Source of the DNA: Clostridiales bacterium
GTDB lineage: Bacteria > Bacillota > Clostridia > Lachnospirales > Lachnospiraceae
DNA: 37,897 nt
Direction of reading: 5' to 3'
Assembly (NCBI GenBank): GCA_012519695.1
Contig: JAAYPT010000020.1
Location: 1 to 37,897 of the forward strand
The first letter of the stretch is position 1. Every line of letters begins with the position of its first letter. The position numbers and the translations under genes were made by a program. Under the pieces are notes generated by a model. The model searched no databases and had not been told where the DNA came from. It was given only the letters and a program-made list of their open reading frames with translations. Below are positions 8,321-15,909 of the stretch, in pieces.

Positions 8321-9763
8321 ATGGAACAAAATAATAACAACAACAGCAACAATAACAATACTTCAGATTCTTTATATTCATATAGTTATATCAGCGAAGA
8401 TAATCAGGAAAGAAATCCGAACTATTATGAGAAACAGGAGTCTGGCAACCAAAATTATACGAATTCAGGAGCTTATACAAATACCTATACAGACGCAAAT
8501 GCATACAACAATCCGCAGCAGGGAAAGAAGCCGAAAAAGGCAAAAATAAAAAAGAAACATGGATTTGGAGGAACGGTAGGAAAAGCAGCAGCGGTTGCAT
8601 TAGTATTTGGAATGGTATCAGGTGCTACATTTTATGGAACTGGGTATGCTATTGATTATGCCAACGGAAAAGTAACCACAACAAGCAAAAAGACTGTGAC
8701 ACAGACAAGCAGTAATACCAAGAGCAGTGGAAGCATTTCTGCAACAAATGTAAGTACAGCAACAACCGTAAATGATGTTTCGGATATTGCAGAAAATGTA
8801 ATGCCGTCCATTGTTTCTATTACAAATATGGGACAGCAGACAGTAAACTTCTTTGGACAACAGGTAACACAGGATGTAGAAGGAGCTGGAAGTGGTATTA
8901 TTATTGGACAAACTGATGATGCAATATACATTGCAACAAATAACCATGTAGTAGCAAACTCCACACAGTTGACAGTAAACTTTATTGATGATCAAAGCGT
9001 TGCAGCAGAAATCAAAGGAACAGATACCAGCACAGACCTTGCAGTAATTTCCGTAGCAGTAAGTGATATTCCAAAAGATACACTTAGCAAGATAAAAGTA
9101 GCAACACTTGGAGATTCCGATAGTCTTAAGGTTGGCGAAGGTACTGTAGCAATCGGAAATGCATTAGGATATGGACAGTCTGTAACCACCGGTGTTATCA
9201 GTGCTTTGAACCGTGAAGTAACCGTACAGGACGAAAATACAGGAACATCTGTTACCAATGACTTGATTCAGACAAGTGCAGCAATCAACCCAGGAAACAG
9301 TGGTGGTGCATTACTGAATATGAAAGGCGAAGTAATCGGTATTAACTCTGTAAAATACTCCGATGAACAGGTAGAAGGAATGGGATTTGCAATTCCAATT
9401 TCTCAGGCAGAACCAATTATCAATGATTTGATTAATCGTGAAGTAGTAGATGATTCTAACTCCGCATACTTAGGAGTTGCCGGTCAGGATGTTACTTCCG
9501 ATATAGCAAAAGCATATGGAATGCCGGAAGGTATTTATGTTACTCAGGTAAAAGAAGGAACAGCGGCAGAAGCAGCTGGTATTCAAAAAGGTGATATTAT
9601 CACAAAGTTTGATGGCAAGAAAGTAAGCTCCATGGAAGCACTGAGAGATAACATGCAGTATTATGCAGCAGGAACCACAGTAGAGGTAGTAGTTCAGACG
9701 AACCAAAACGGTGAATGGCAGGAACAGACATTGTCAGTAACACTGGGCAAGAAAAATGGCTAA
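8321..9763 (+). CDS. htrA: HtrA/DegP-like membrane-anchored serine protease with PDZ domain
   Basis: A 480-residue S1C protease. The N-terminal cytoplasmic tail (about 1-85) is unusually rich in Asn, Tyr and Ser and ends in a Lys-rich stretch. A membrane anchor follows (about 90-115), then a Ser/Thr linker and the trypsin-like domain. The catalytic triad is visible: His about 209 in TNNHVV, Asp about 239 in STDLAVI, Ser about 327 in NPGNSGGAL. One PDZ domain occupies about 385-478 (AYLGVAGQDV, then AGIQKGDIITKFDGKKV). The ATG at 8321 is preceded by AAGGAGAG at the right distance; the longer frame from a TTG at 8249 would run through the promoter repeats and is rejected. Such proteases degrade or refold misfolded envelope proteins and are commonly under two-component control, which fits the phased repeats upstream. 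Confidence 0.95.
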   Translation: MEQNNNNNSNNNNTSDSLYSYSYISEDNQERNPNYYEKQESGNQNYTNSGAYTNTYTDANAYNNPQQGKKPKKAKIKKKHGFGGTVGKAAAVALVFGMVSGATFYGTGYAIDYANGKVTTTSKKTVTQTSSNTKSSGSISATNVSTATTVNDVSDIAENVMPSIVSITNMGQQTVNFFGQQVTQDVEGAGSGIIIGQTDDAIYIATNNHVVANSTQLTVNFIDDQSVAAEIKGTDTSTDLAVISVAVSDIPKDTLSKIKVATLGDSDSLKVGEGTVAIGNALGYGQSVTTGVISALNREVTVQDENTGTSVTNDLIQTSAAINPGNSGGALLNMKGEVIGINSVKYSDEQVEGMGFAIPISQAEPIINDLINREVVDDSNSAYLGVAGQDVTSDIAKAYGMPEGIYVTQVKEGTAAEAAGIQKGDIITKFDGKKVSSMEALRDNMQYYAAGTTVEVVVQTNQNGEWQEQTLSVTLGKKNG

Positions 9764-9770
9764 ATTTTTC

Positions 9771-9823
9771 TTTTAAAATCCCTCGAAGTGTGGTAGGATA
9801 GGAATATATGCAGGAGGGATTTT
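9771..9823 (+). promoter_or_regulatory. Extended -10 promoter flanked by a perfect inverted repeat, upstream of arcC
   Basis: TGG-TAGGAT (9791-9799) is an extended -10 element with a weak TTTTAA 17 bases upstream (9771-9776). It is flanked by AAAATCCCTC (9775-9784) and GAGGGATTTT (9814-9823), exact complements 29 bases apart. The right arm contains part of the arcC Shine-Dalgarno sequence. Confidence 0.5.
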
Positions 9824-9824
9824 C

Positions 9825-10748
9825 ATGAGAAAGAAAAAAATTGTAATTGCATTAGGACATGATGCATTAGGAACCACATTACCAGAACAAAAGAGCGCAA
9901 CTAAGAAAACAGCCAAGGCGGTAGTGGATTTTATAAAAGATGATTATCAGGTAGTAATTTCTCATAGCAATGGACCACAGGTTGGAATGATTCATACTGC
10001 AATGGCAGAATTTTGCAGAATCTATCCAGAATACACAGCAACTCCAATGTCTGTGTGTTCTGCTATGAGTCAGGGATATATTGGATACGACTTACAGAAT
10101 GCTATTCGTACAGAACTTTTAAACAGAGGAGTTTATAAGCCTGTTTCAACTATTTTGACACAGGTATGTGTAGATCCTTATGATGAAGCTTTTTATCACC
10201 CAACCAAGGTGATTGGTCGTGTTATGAATGAAGCAGAGGCAGAAGCAGAAGAAAAGAAGGGCAATCATGTAGTTAAGACAGAGGAAGGCTATCGTAGAAT
10301 CGTAGCTGCTCCAAAGCCAATGGATATCGTAGAGATAGACGCAATCCGTGCATTAGTGGATGCAGATCAGATTGTAATCGCTTGTGGTGGAGGCGGAATC
10401 CCTGTACTTGCACAGGATAATAATCTTAAAGGTGCCAGTGCTGTTATTGAGAAAGATTTTGCAGCAGGCAAATTAGCTGACATGGTAGATGCTGAAATGT
10501 TAGTTATTTTAACCGGAGTAGATAAAGTTTGCTTAAACTTCGGTACAAGCGAAGAACAGCAGTTAGATGAAATGACTGTAGAAGAAGCTAAGAAATACAT
10601 GACAGAAGGCCAGTTTGAAGAAGGAACCATGCTTCCAAAGATAGAGACTGCAATTGAATTTATTGGTAATTCCGCAGTTAGAAAAGTACTCATTACCAAG
10701 TTGGATGGGGCATCCGGAGAGAGTCATGGAACCGTTATCCATAAATAA
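9825..10748 (+). CDS. arcC: Carbamate kinase-like enzyme
   Basis: A 307-residue amino-acid-kinase-fold protein. Carbamate kinases interconvert carbamoyl phosphate plus ADP with ATP plus carbamate. Family features are SHSNGPQVGM (about 46-55), the mid-domain IACGGGGIPV (about 183-192), KDFAAGKLA and LVILTGVDKV. The first glycine-rich loop reads ALGHDALG where most carbamate kinases have ALGGNAL. No arginine deiminase, ornithine carbamoyltransferase or antiporter gene is adjacent, so the usual arginine-fermentation operon is absent here; it could serve purine, agmatine or citrulline breakdown instead. AGGAGGG is seven bases before the ATG, and an intrinsic terminator follows immediately. Confidence 0.88.
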   Translation: MRKKKIVIALGHDALGTTLPEQKSATKKTAKAVVDFIKDDYQVVISHSNGPQVGMIHTAMAEFCRIYPEYTATPMSVCSAMSQGYIGYDLQNAIRTELLNRGVYKPVSTILTQVCVDPYDEAFYHPTKVIGRVMNEAEAEAEEKKGNHVVKTEEGYRRIVAAPKPMDIVEIDAIRALVDADQIVIACGGGGIPVLAQDNNLKGASAVIEKDFAAGKLADMVDAEMLVILTGVDKVCLNFGTSEEQQLDEMTVEEAKKYMTEGQFEEGTMLPKIETAIEFIGNSAVRKVLITKLDGASGESHGTVIHK

Positions 10749-10755
10749 AAAGTTA

Positions 10756-10795
10756 AGAAACCGTAGAAAATTAAAACTTACGGTTTCTCTTTTTT
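10756..10795 (+). terminator. Rho-independent terminator after arcC
   Basis: AGAAACCGTA (10756-10765) pairs perfectly with TACGGTTTCT (10779-10788) around an A/T-rich 13-base loop, followed by C and six T residues. Confidence 0.9.
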
Positions 10796-10803
10796 GATTT
10801 ATT

Positions 10804-10812
10804 TGTTATAAT
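10804..10812 (+). promoter_or_regulatory. Extended -10 promoter at the head of the pyk leader
   Basis: TGT-TATAAT is a perfect extended -10 element; no good -35 box is visible. The predicted start near 10819 would give a leader of about 308 bases before pyk, beginning almost exactly at the hairpin 10820-10840. Confidence 0.6.
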
Positions 10813-10819
10813 ATGGACT

Positions 10820-10840
10820 GTAGTGTCTCTGTGACATTAC
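10820..10840 (+). other. 5'-terminal hairpin of the pyk leader
   Basis: GTAGTGTC (10820-10827) pairs with GACATTAC (10833-10840), with one G-T wobble, around TCTGT. It would be the extreme 5' end of a transcript from the promoter at 10804-10812, where it could protect the RNA. Confidence 0.45.
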
Positions 10841-10857
10841 GAATAAGTTGATATTCC

Positions 10858-10886
10858 TTGAAAATTCAAGGGTTTGAGCGTAGTAT
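10858..10886 (+). promoter_or_regulatory. Second promoter in the pyk leader
   Basis: TTGAAA (10858-10863), a 17-base spacer and TAGTAT (10881-10886). The -35 box lies inside the inverted repeat CCTTGAA/TTCAAGG (10856-10871). The predicted start, seven bases past the -10 box, is 10893, the first base of the structured element that follows. Confidence 0.55.
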
Positions 10887-10892
10887 AGGAAA

Positions 10893-11020
10893 GTGTCAAA
10901 AGGGACATACTGCAAAGCAGTATTGCCATATTGCACCGAATTGCATCTGAAAAACGAGTTTTTCAAGTGCAATTTAGTGCAATAATCACACATCACTTTG
11001 TGATGTGTGCCCTTTGACAC
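10893..11020 (+). ncRNA. Candidate structured RNA element: closing stem enclosing three hairpins
   Basis: The ends are complementary: GTGTCAAAAGGG (10893-10904) with CCCTTTGACAC (11010-11020), allowing one bulged A. Inside are three hairpins. Hairpin 1 is ATACTGC-AAA-GCAGTAT (10907-10923). Hairpin 2 is nested: TTGCAC (10931-10936) with GTGCAA (10977-10982) encloses TTGCA (10941-10945) with TGCAA (10968-10972), which encloses TGAAAAA-CGAG-TTTTTCA (10948-10965). Hairpin 3 is CACACATCAC-TTT-GTGATGTGTG (10987-11009) and abuts the closing stem. No ORF of note or T-run terminator is present. I do not recognise a known riboswitch, T-box, 6S, SRP or RNase P RNA in it. It may be an independent or leader RNA for pyk, or a MITE-like dispersed repeat whose ends are the closing stem; no clear target-site duplication is seen. 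Confidence 0.5.
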
Positions 11021-11034
11021 GTTAAATAGTTACG

Positions 11035-11106
11035 TTGCAAAATTTGAATTTTAGGAGTATTCTAAATCAGTTATCAAATTTTGATAGATAGATTGCAATG
11101 ATGCAA
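11035..11106 (+). promoter_or_regulatory. pyk-proximal leader with alternative stems
   Basis: CAAAATTTGA (11038-11047) pairs perfectly with TCAAATTTTG (11074-11083), enclosing TTTAG/CTAAA. TTGCA at 11093-11097 can pair with TGCAA at 11102-11106, just before the pyk ribosome binding site, or with the TTGCAA at 11035-11040. These pairings are mutually exclusive in part. The remaining bases up to 11126 hold the Shine-Dalgarno sequence (AGAGAGG). Confidence 0.4.
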
Positions 11107-11126
11107 AAGCAAAGAGAGGTAGAAAG

Positions 11127-12560
11127 ATGAAAAAAGAAAATCTGAGAAAAACAAAAATTGTCTGCACAATGGGACCTTCTACAGAAAAGGATGGCGTTTT
11201 AGAACAGTTAATGCTTGCCGGTATGAACGTTGCAAGATTTAACTTTTCACATGGTGATCATGATGAACAGATGGGACGTTTAGTAGAGTTAAGAAGACTT
11301 CGTGAGAAGTTAGGACTTCCAGTGGCTGCACTTCTGGATACTAAGGGACCAGAAATCCGTTTAAGAGAGTTCAAAGAAGGAAAAGTAAACTTAGTAAAGG
11401 GACAGACCTTTACCTTAACTTCTGAAGAAATCCAGGGTGATGAGACAAAAGTTTCTATCAGCTATAAAGAATTGGTAAACGATGTAAAGGTAGGAGATAC
11501 TATCTTAATCGATGATGGTTTAATTGAATTAAAAGTTAAAGATTTAACAAAGACAGACATCGTTTGTGAAGTTGAAAATGGTGGAAAAGTTTCTAACAAG
11601 AAAGGTGTTAACGTACCAAACGTAGACCTTACAATGCCTTTCATCAGTGAAAAAGACCACTCTGATATCGTATTTGCAGTAGAGCAGGATTACGATTTTA
11701 TCGCAGCATCTTTCGTTCGTACAGCAGATGACGTACTTCAGATTCGTAAGATTTTAAAAGAGAATGGAAATGATACAATTAAAATCATTTCTAAGATTGA
11801 AAATATGCAGGGTGTAAATAACATCGATGAAATCATCGAAGTATCTGACGGAATCATGGTAGCTCGTGGAGACATGGGTGTTGAAATTCCATTAGAAGAC
11901 GTACCTGTTATTCAGAAAATGATTATTAAGAAAGCAACTAAGGCTGGAAAGCAGGTTATCACTGCAACACAGATGTTAGATTCTATGATTAAGAATCCAA
12001 GACCTACAAGAGCAGAAGCAACAGACGTTGCAAACGCTATTTATGACGGAACAAGCGCAATCATGCTTTCCGGAGAAACCGCTGCTGGTGATTACCCTGT
12101 AGAAGCTGTTAAGACAATGGTTCGTATTGCAGTTCGTACAGAACAGGATATCAACTACAGATCAAGATTCAAACAGAGAGAGACTTTGGACAACCCAGAT
12201 ATTACAAATGCAATCTCTCATGCAACTTGTACAACAGCACATGACTTAAATGCAGCAGCTATTATCACAGTATCTAAGTCTGGTAGAACAGTACAGGATG
12301 TTTCTAAGTATCGTCCAGCTTGCCCAATCATCGGAGGAAGTACTTCTGAAAAAGTTTGCCGTCAGTTGAACCTTGCTTGGGGCGTTGTTCCAGTATTAGT
12401 TGATGTAAAAGAAGACATTGATGAATTATTTGATCATGCACTTGAAACTGCTGAAAAAGCTGGAGTTATCGAAAAAGGTGATATCGCAGTTTTAACAGCT
12501 GGTGTTCCACTTGGTGTATCCGGAACAACTAATATGATTAAGGTGCGTGTAGCAGACTAA
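11127..12560 (+). CDS. pyk: Pyruvate kinase
   Basis: A 477-residue pyruvate kinase, converting phosphoenolpyruvate and ADP to pyruvate and ATP in the last step of glycolysis. Motifs are TKIVCTMGPST at the start, ARFNFSHGDH (substrate-binding loop), LDTKGPEIR, SKIENMQG (containing the active-site Lys), MVARGDMGVEIP (containing the metal ligands), and TATQMLDSM followed by PRPTRAEATDVANA. The B domain lies at about 70-170 and the allosteric C domain at about 345-475. It ends at the normal C-domain boundary, without the extra phosphohistidine-like domain seen in Bacillus and some clostridial enzymes. GAGAGG precedes the ATG. Codon use differs a little from neighbours (more AAC, ATC and CGT), as expected for a highly expressed glycolytic gene. 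Its long structured leader (10813-11126) suggests RNA-level control. Confidence 0.97.
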   Translation: MKKENLRKTKIVCTMGPSTEKDGVLEQLMLAGMNVARFNFSHGDHDEQMGRLVELRRLREKLGLPVAALLDTKGPEIRLREFKEGKVNLVKGQTFTLTSEEIQGDETKVSISYKELVNDVKVGDTILIDDGLIELKVKDLTKTDIVCEVENGGKVSNKKGVNVPNVDLTMPFISEKDHSDIVFAVEQDYDFIAASFVRTADDVLQIRKILKENGNDTIKIISKIENMQGVNNIDEIIEVSDGIMVARGDMGVEIPLEDVPVIQKMIIKKATKAGKQVITATQMLDSMIKNPRPTRAEATDVANAIYDGTSAIMLSGETAAGDYPVEAVKTMVRIAVRTEQDINYRSRFKQRETLDNPDITNAISHATCTTAHDLNAAAIITVSKSGRTVQDVSKYRPACPIIGGSTSEKVCRQLNLAWGVVPVLVDVKEDIDELFDHALETAEKAGVIEKGDIAVLTAGVPLGVSGTTNMIKVRVAD

Positions 12561-12593
12561 TAGATAGAGCCGAAAAGGCAAAGGAGTAATTGT

Positions 12594-13973
12594 TTGCAAC
12601 GAATAAGTGACCAGAAAAAATGTGAGTGGCTGGAAAGAGCATGCTATTGCGTGTTCTTTCTGGCAGCATTTTTTTTATGTAGAATAATTAAATATAGTGA
12701 TGGCGATGATGCCTATTTTTACCAGATGGCGCACAGTATGGGATTTTTTGAATACCTGAAGATGCGCTATATTACATGGGAGGGAAGAATGACCTCCGAA
12801 GCTATGACCTACATTTCCATGTATTTGGGAAAGACATTTTGGAACATAGCAAATGCCGGAATGCTTACATTATTGGTGGCAGGTCTGGTGAAGATTACGA
12901 AGAAAATTAGCGGCGCAATGGAACCACAGAAGGAATGTGCATTGACATTTTTTATGTGTACAGGAATTTTAATGATGGGAATACCGGTAATTGGATATGC
13001 AGGATTTTGGATTACAGGTTCCACATTTTATTTGTGGTCTGTTGTGGCAGGTATCTGGGCAGCAGTTCCTATAGCAGAACTGGCATTTTCTCCAAAGACA
13101 GTTAGCTGGAAGAGTTATCTGTATGCAATTCCATGTGGATTTATTGCATCCATGGGATTGGAACAGATAGCGGCAGTGGTAATTACCTTTGGCGTATTGG
13201 CAGTGGCATATCATTTTTGGAAAGAGAAAAAGGTGCATGTATGGACTGCGGTAGAAACAGTGATAATGATAGTTGGCTTACTGTTGCTTTTTGTTTCACC
13301 GGGAACAAGTGCCCGTGGCGGACAGGAATTAGAATGGATGCCGGAGTTTGATACCATGAGTGTGCCGCATCATATATTTATTACAGTACAGTGGATATTA
13401 AGCGGATTTGCTAATTACCACAAAGTATTTGTAAGTGCAATACTAATCATTGCATTGGTATATTATTTGCAGAAAGAAAAAGAAACCAAACAAAAAATTA
13501 TTTTTAGTATTTTGACAGCAGCAGGTGTCCTTAGTACTTGGGTAAGTATTTTAGGAATTAATGTGTTTTCGGAATTGGGGATGGGAATTTCAGAGGGAAT
13601 GGTACCGGTGGAAAAAACCGCTACCTTAGCATCCTTAAGCGGAATACAGATATTTGCCTGTATCTGGCAGATAGGAATATTAATTTTGCTAGGTGTCTTT
13701 TTGTGGAAAGCAGGAGAAACTTTATTAGAAAAATGTGTAATGGTATTGATGCTGTTAGCGTCTCTTGCAAGTGCCGCCGTTATGTATTTTTCTCCTACAA
13801 TGTATGTTTCAGGTGCAAGAGTTATGTTTGTGACAGCAGTGCTCTTGTGGCTTTTGACAGGAATATTGTTTGCAAAAGTAAAAAATTACAGACTGCAATC
13901 AGTAATAACAGGGTATGTTGCAGTGGCAGGCGTAGCAAACGTAATTGCTTATGCCGTGAATTTTATAAAATAA
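12594..13973 (+). CDS. Polytopic membrane protein, possibly a GT-C-like or DUF6056-type protein
   Basis: A 459-residue protein of mostly hydrophobic sequence with about 10-12 predicted membrane helices. The start is TTG at 12594, chosen because AAGGAG lies seven bases before it and the frame continues cleanly from there. After the first helix comes a periplasm-facing loop with [11 protein letters not shown] and a later [10 protein letters not shown]; an acidic loop after TM1 is common in polyprenyl-sugar-dependent (GT-C fold) glycosyltransferases and related families of unknown function. I cannot assign a reaction. The gene follows pyk by 33 bases with no terminator between and is 13 bases before the amidase lipoprotein, so it may be read with both. 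A link to surface glycan modification is a guess. Confidence 0.75.
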   Translation: MQRISDQKKCEWLERACYCVFFLAAFFLCRIIKYSDGDDAYFYQMAHSMGFFEYLKMRYITWEGRMTSEAMTYISMYLGKTFWNIANAGMLTLLVAGLVKITKKISGAMEPQKECALTFFMCTGILMMGIPVIGYAGFWITGSTFYLWSVVAGIWAAVPIAELAFSPKTVSWKSYLYAIPCGFIASMGLEQIAAVVITFGVLAVAYHFWKEKKVHVWTAVETVIMIVGLLLLFVSPGTSARGGQELEWMPEFDTMSVPHHIFITVQWILSGFANYHKVFVSAILIIALVYYLQKEKETKQKIIFSILTAAGVLSTWVSILGINVFSELGMGISEGMVPVEKTATLASLSGIQIFACIWQIGILILLGVFLWKAGETLLEKCVMVLMLLASLASAAVMYFSPTMYVSGARVMFVTAVLLWLLTGILFAKVKNYRLQSVITGYVAVAGVANVIAYAVNFIK

Positions 13974-13986
13974 AGGGGAAGCGCAA

Positions 13987-15057
13987 ATGAAAAAAAGAGG
14001 TTTCTTGGTACTGTTGATAATGATAGCAGTATTATTGGCAGGTTGTGGAAAAGAGAAAAAAGTAGAACAAACAAGTCAAAAACAGGAAGAAGTTCCGACG
14101 CAAGAGGAAACAAAAGAAATCACCGAAACAGAAGAAGACAAGGGACAAGGAAGTATTGTACAACAAAATCAGCAACAGGAAAATGTTGCGCCATTGCCTA
14201 CCTTGAATCCGGATACCGTAGTATATACCGAAGAAGAAGTGTTAACTACGGACAAAGTAAATGTGCGTACACTTCCATCCAAAGACAGTGAAGTATATGA
14301 GGTTGCAGGAAGAAGAACGAAGTTTCTGCGTACGGCAGATGACGGAACATGGAGTGCAGTACAAATTGAAAATCAGGAATACTATATTGCATCAGAATAT
14401 TTGAAATTAGCCTCAGAAATGACAACAGGTGGACATCTGATTGTGATTGATGCCGGACACCAGGCAAAGGGAAATAGCGAACAAGAACCCATAGGTCCCG
14501 GAGCATCAGAGACAAAGGCAAAGGTTGCAGGTGGAACAACAGGAACCACAACCGGACTAAAAGAATATGAACTGAATTTGCAGGTATCATTAAAGCTACA
14601 GGCAGAATTAGAAGCCAGAGGATATGAAGTTATTATGGTGCGTACTACGAATGATGTAAATCTTAGCAACAGTGAGCGGGCAGCCATAGCAAATAATGCC
14701 GGTGCAGATGCATTTATTCGTATTCACGCAAATGGTTCGGATAATAGTAGTGAAAACGGAATTTTAACGATTTGTCCAACAGCTTCCAATCCATATATGG
14801 GAAATCTTTATAGTCAAAGCCGTGCCCTTTCTGATTGTGTGTTAGATGGAGCAGTAAATGCGACTGGAGCCAATAAAAAATATGTCTGGGAAACAGATAC
14901 CATGAGTGGAATCAACTGGTGTACAGTGCCGGTAACGATTGTAGAAATGGGATTTATGACCAATCCTACAGAAGACCAGAACATGGCAACTGACAGTTAT
15001 CAACAGAAACTGGCACAGGGAATTGCAGATGGAATAGATGCATATTTTGGAAATTAG
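13987..15057 (+). CDS. Lipoprotein N-acetylmuramoyl-L-alanine amidase (Amidase_3) with SH3-like domain
   Basis: A 356-residue exported zinc amidase that would cut the MurNAc-L-Ala bond of peptidoglycan. The N-terminus is a lipoprotein signal with lipobox LLAGC (Cys about 20), followed by a Glu/Gln/Thr-rich linker (about 22-80). A bacterial SH3 domain occupies about 88-138 ([17 protein letters not shown]). The amidase domain (about 150-355) shows the expected zinc and catalytic residues: His in VIDAGHQ, Glu in EYELNLQ, His in FIRIHANG and Glu in VEMGFMTNP. An insert rich in Gly and Thr (about 160-190) follows the first ligand. The preceding gene is 13 bases upstream, and a terminator ends the unit. 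Confidence 0.93.
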   Translation: MKKRGFLVLLIMIAVLLAGCGKEKKVEQTSQKQEEVPTQEETKEITETEEDKGQGSIVQQNQQQENVAPLPTLNPDTVVYTEEEVLTTDKVNVRTLPSKDSEVYEVAGRRTKFLRTADDGTWSAVQIENQEYYIASEYLKLASEMTTGGHLIVIDAGHQAKGNSEQEPIGPGASETKAKVAGGTTGTTTGLKEYELNLQVSLKLQAELEARGYEVIMVRTTNDVNLSNSERAAIANNAGADAFIRIHANGSDNSSENGILTICPTASNPYMGNLYSQSRALSDCVLDGAVNATGANKKYVWETDTMSGINWCTVPVTIVEMGFMTNPTEDQNMATDSYQQKLAQGIADGIDAYFGN

Positions 15058-15069
15058 AATCACAAGAAT

Positions 15070-15096
15070 GGCAGTCTGATAATGGACTGCCTTTTT
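15070..15096 (+). terminator. Rho-independent terminator after the amidase gene
   Basis: GGCAGTC (15070-15076) and GACTGCC (15085-15091) form a perfect stem followed by five T residues. Confidence 0.9.
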
Positions 15097-15138
15097 CTGT
15101 TGCAAGGATAGTCAAGAACGTGAGAACGGGAGAAAAAT

Positions 15139-15831
15139 ATGAGAACATACGATAATCATTGGATAAAAGAACAATTAGAGGCTTTAAGAGAACCGGAATA
15201 TCAAAGGTTTACGGCAAGCCTTTTGCCCGGGGTAGAATCCATTTTAGGAGTAAGACTTCCGAAACTTCGTGAACTTGCCAAAAAACTTGCCAAAGACAAC
15301 TGGAAAGAATATTTGGAAGAAGCACAGGATGACTCCATGGAGGAAATTATGCTGCAAGGAATGACCCTGGGATATGCAAAGGGAAATTTACAGGAAAAAG
15401 AGACATTTCTGCGGGCGTTTATTCCGAAAATTGATAATTGGTCGGTATGTGATAGTTGTTGTAACAGCATAAAAATAGCAAAAGAACAGCCGGAAGAAAT
15501 GTGGGAGTTTTTGCAGGAATATTTACATTCCGAAAAAGAATTTGAAATTCGTTTTGCACTGGTACAGTTGTTAGATTACTATGTAAAGGAAGAATACCTG
15601 CAACGTGTATTAACAGAAATTGATAAAATTTCCAGTGAAGCATATTATGTGGAAATGGCACAGGCATGGGCAGTATCTATCTGCTATCGCGAATTTCCCA
15701 AAGAGACAGAATCTTTTTTGAGACAGAATCATTTAAATGACTTTACCCATAATAAAGCCTTGCAAAAAATAACAGAATCACTAAAAGTCGGTAAAGCACA
15801 AAAAGAATACATTCGGAGTCTGAAACGATAA
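15139..15831 (+). CDS. AlkD-like DNA alkylation repair protein
   Basis: A 230-residue, all-helical HEAT-like repeat protein of the AlkC/AlkD DNA glycosylase superfamily, which removes alkylated purines. Recognisable stretches are LLPGVESILGVRLPKLRELAKKL (only the outline is given here: Pro-Gly-Val near residue 29 then Gly-Val-Arg-x-Pro near 37), the IDNWSVCDSC segment near 98, and FEIRFALVQLLDYYV near 136. The Asp of IDNW corresponds to the conserved acidic catalytic-site position in AlkD as far as can be judged. GGGAGAA precedes the ATG. It is monocistronic: a terminator lies upstream and the prfB promoter starts six bases after its stop. Confidence 0.85.
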   Translation: MRTYDNHWIKEQLEALREPEYQRFTASLLPGVESILGVRLPKLRELAKKLAKDNWKEYLEEAQDDSMEEIMLQGMTLGYAKGNLQEKETFLRAFIPKIDNWSVCDSCCNSIKIAKEQPEEMWEFLQEYLHSEKEFEIRFALVQLLDYYVKEEYLQRVLTEIDKISSEAYYVEMAQAWAVSICYREFPKETESFLRQNHLNDFTHNKALQKITESLKVGKAQKEYIRSLKR

Positions 15832-15836
15832 TTACA

Positions 15837-15865
15837 TTGACGAGCGTTTGGGAAAACTTTATAAT
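15837..15865 (+). promoter_or_regulatory. Strong sigma-A promoter for prfB and the SPFH operon
   Basis: TTGACG (15837-15842), a 17-base spacer and a consensus TATAAT (15860-15865). The predicted start is near 15872, giving a leader of about 38 bases. Confidence 0.9.
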
Positions 15866-15909
15866 AAAACTAATATTGGAAATTTTGCCCATAAGAAAGA
15901 GGTGACATA

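Noticed and set aside
8321-8362. AAC/AAT run as a microsatellite or CRISPR-like repeat
   Set aside because: It is a short in-frame Asn-codon run at the HtrA N-terminus without regular spacers.
8618-8995. Reverse-strand open frame of 125 codons within htrA
   Set aside because: Low-complexity antisense of a Thr/Val/Asn-rich coding stretch; no start signal.
10799-11020. Reverse-strand 73-codon open frame across the pyk leader
   Set aside because: It reads through the hairpins, has no ribosome binding site and no recognisable protein features.
10893-11020. Reading the element as a T-box, 6S, SRP or tmRNA
   Set aside because: None of their conserved cores (for example the T-box specifier/antiterminator or SRP GNAR loop pair) is visible.
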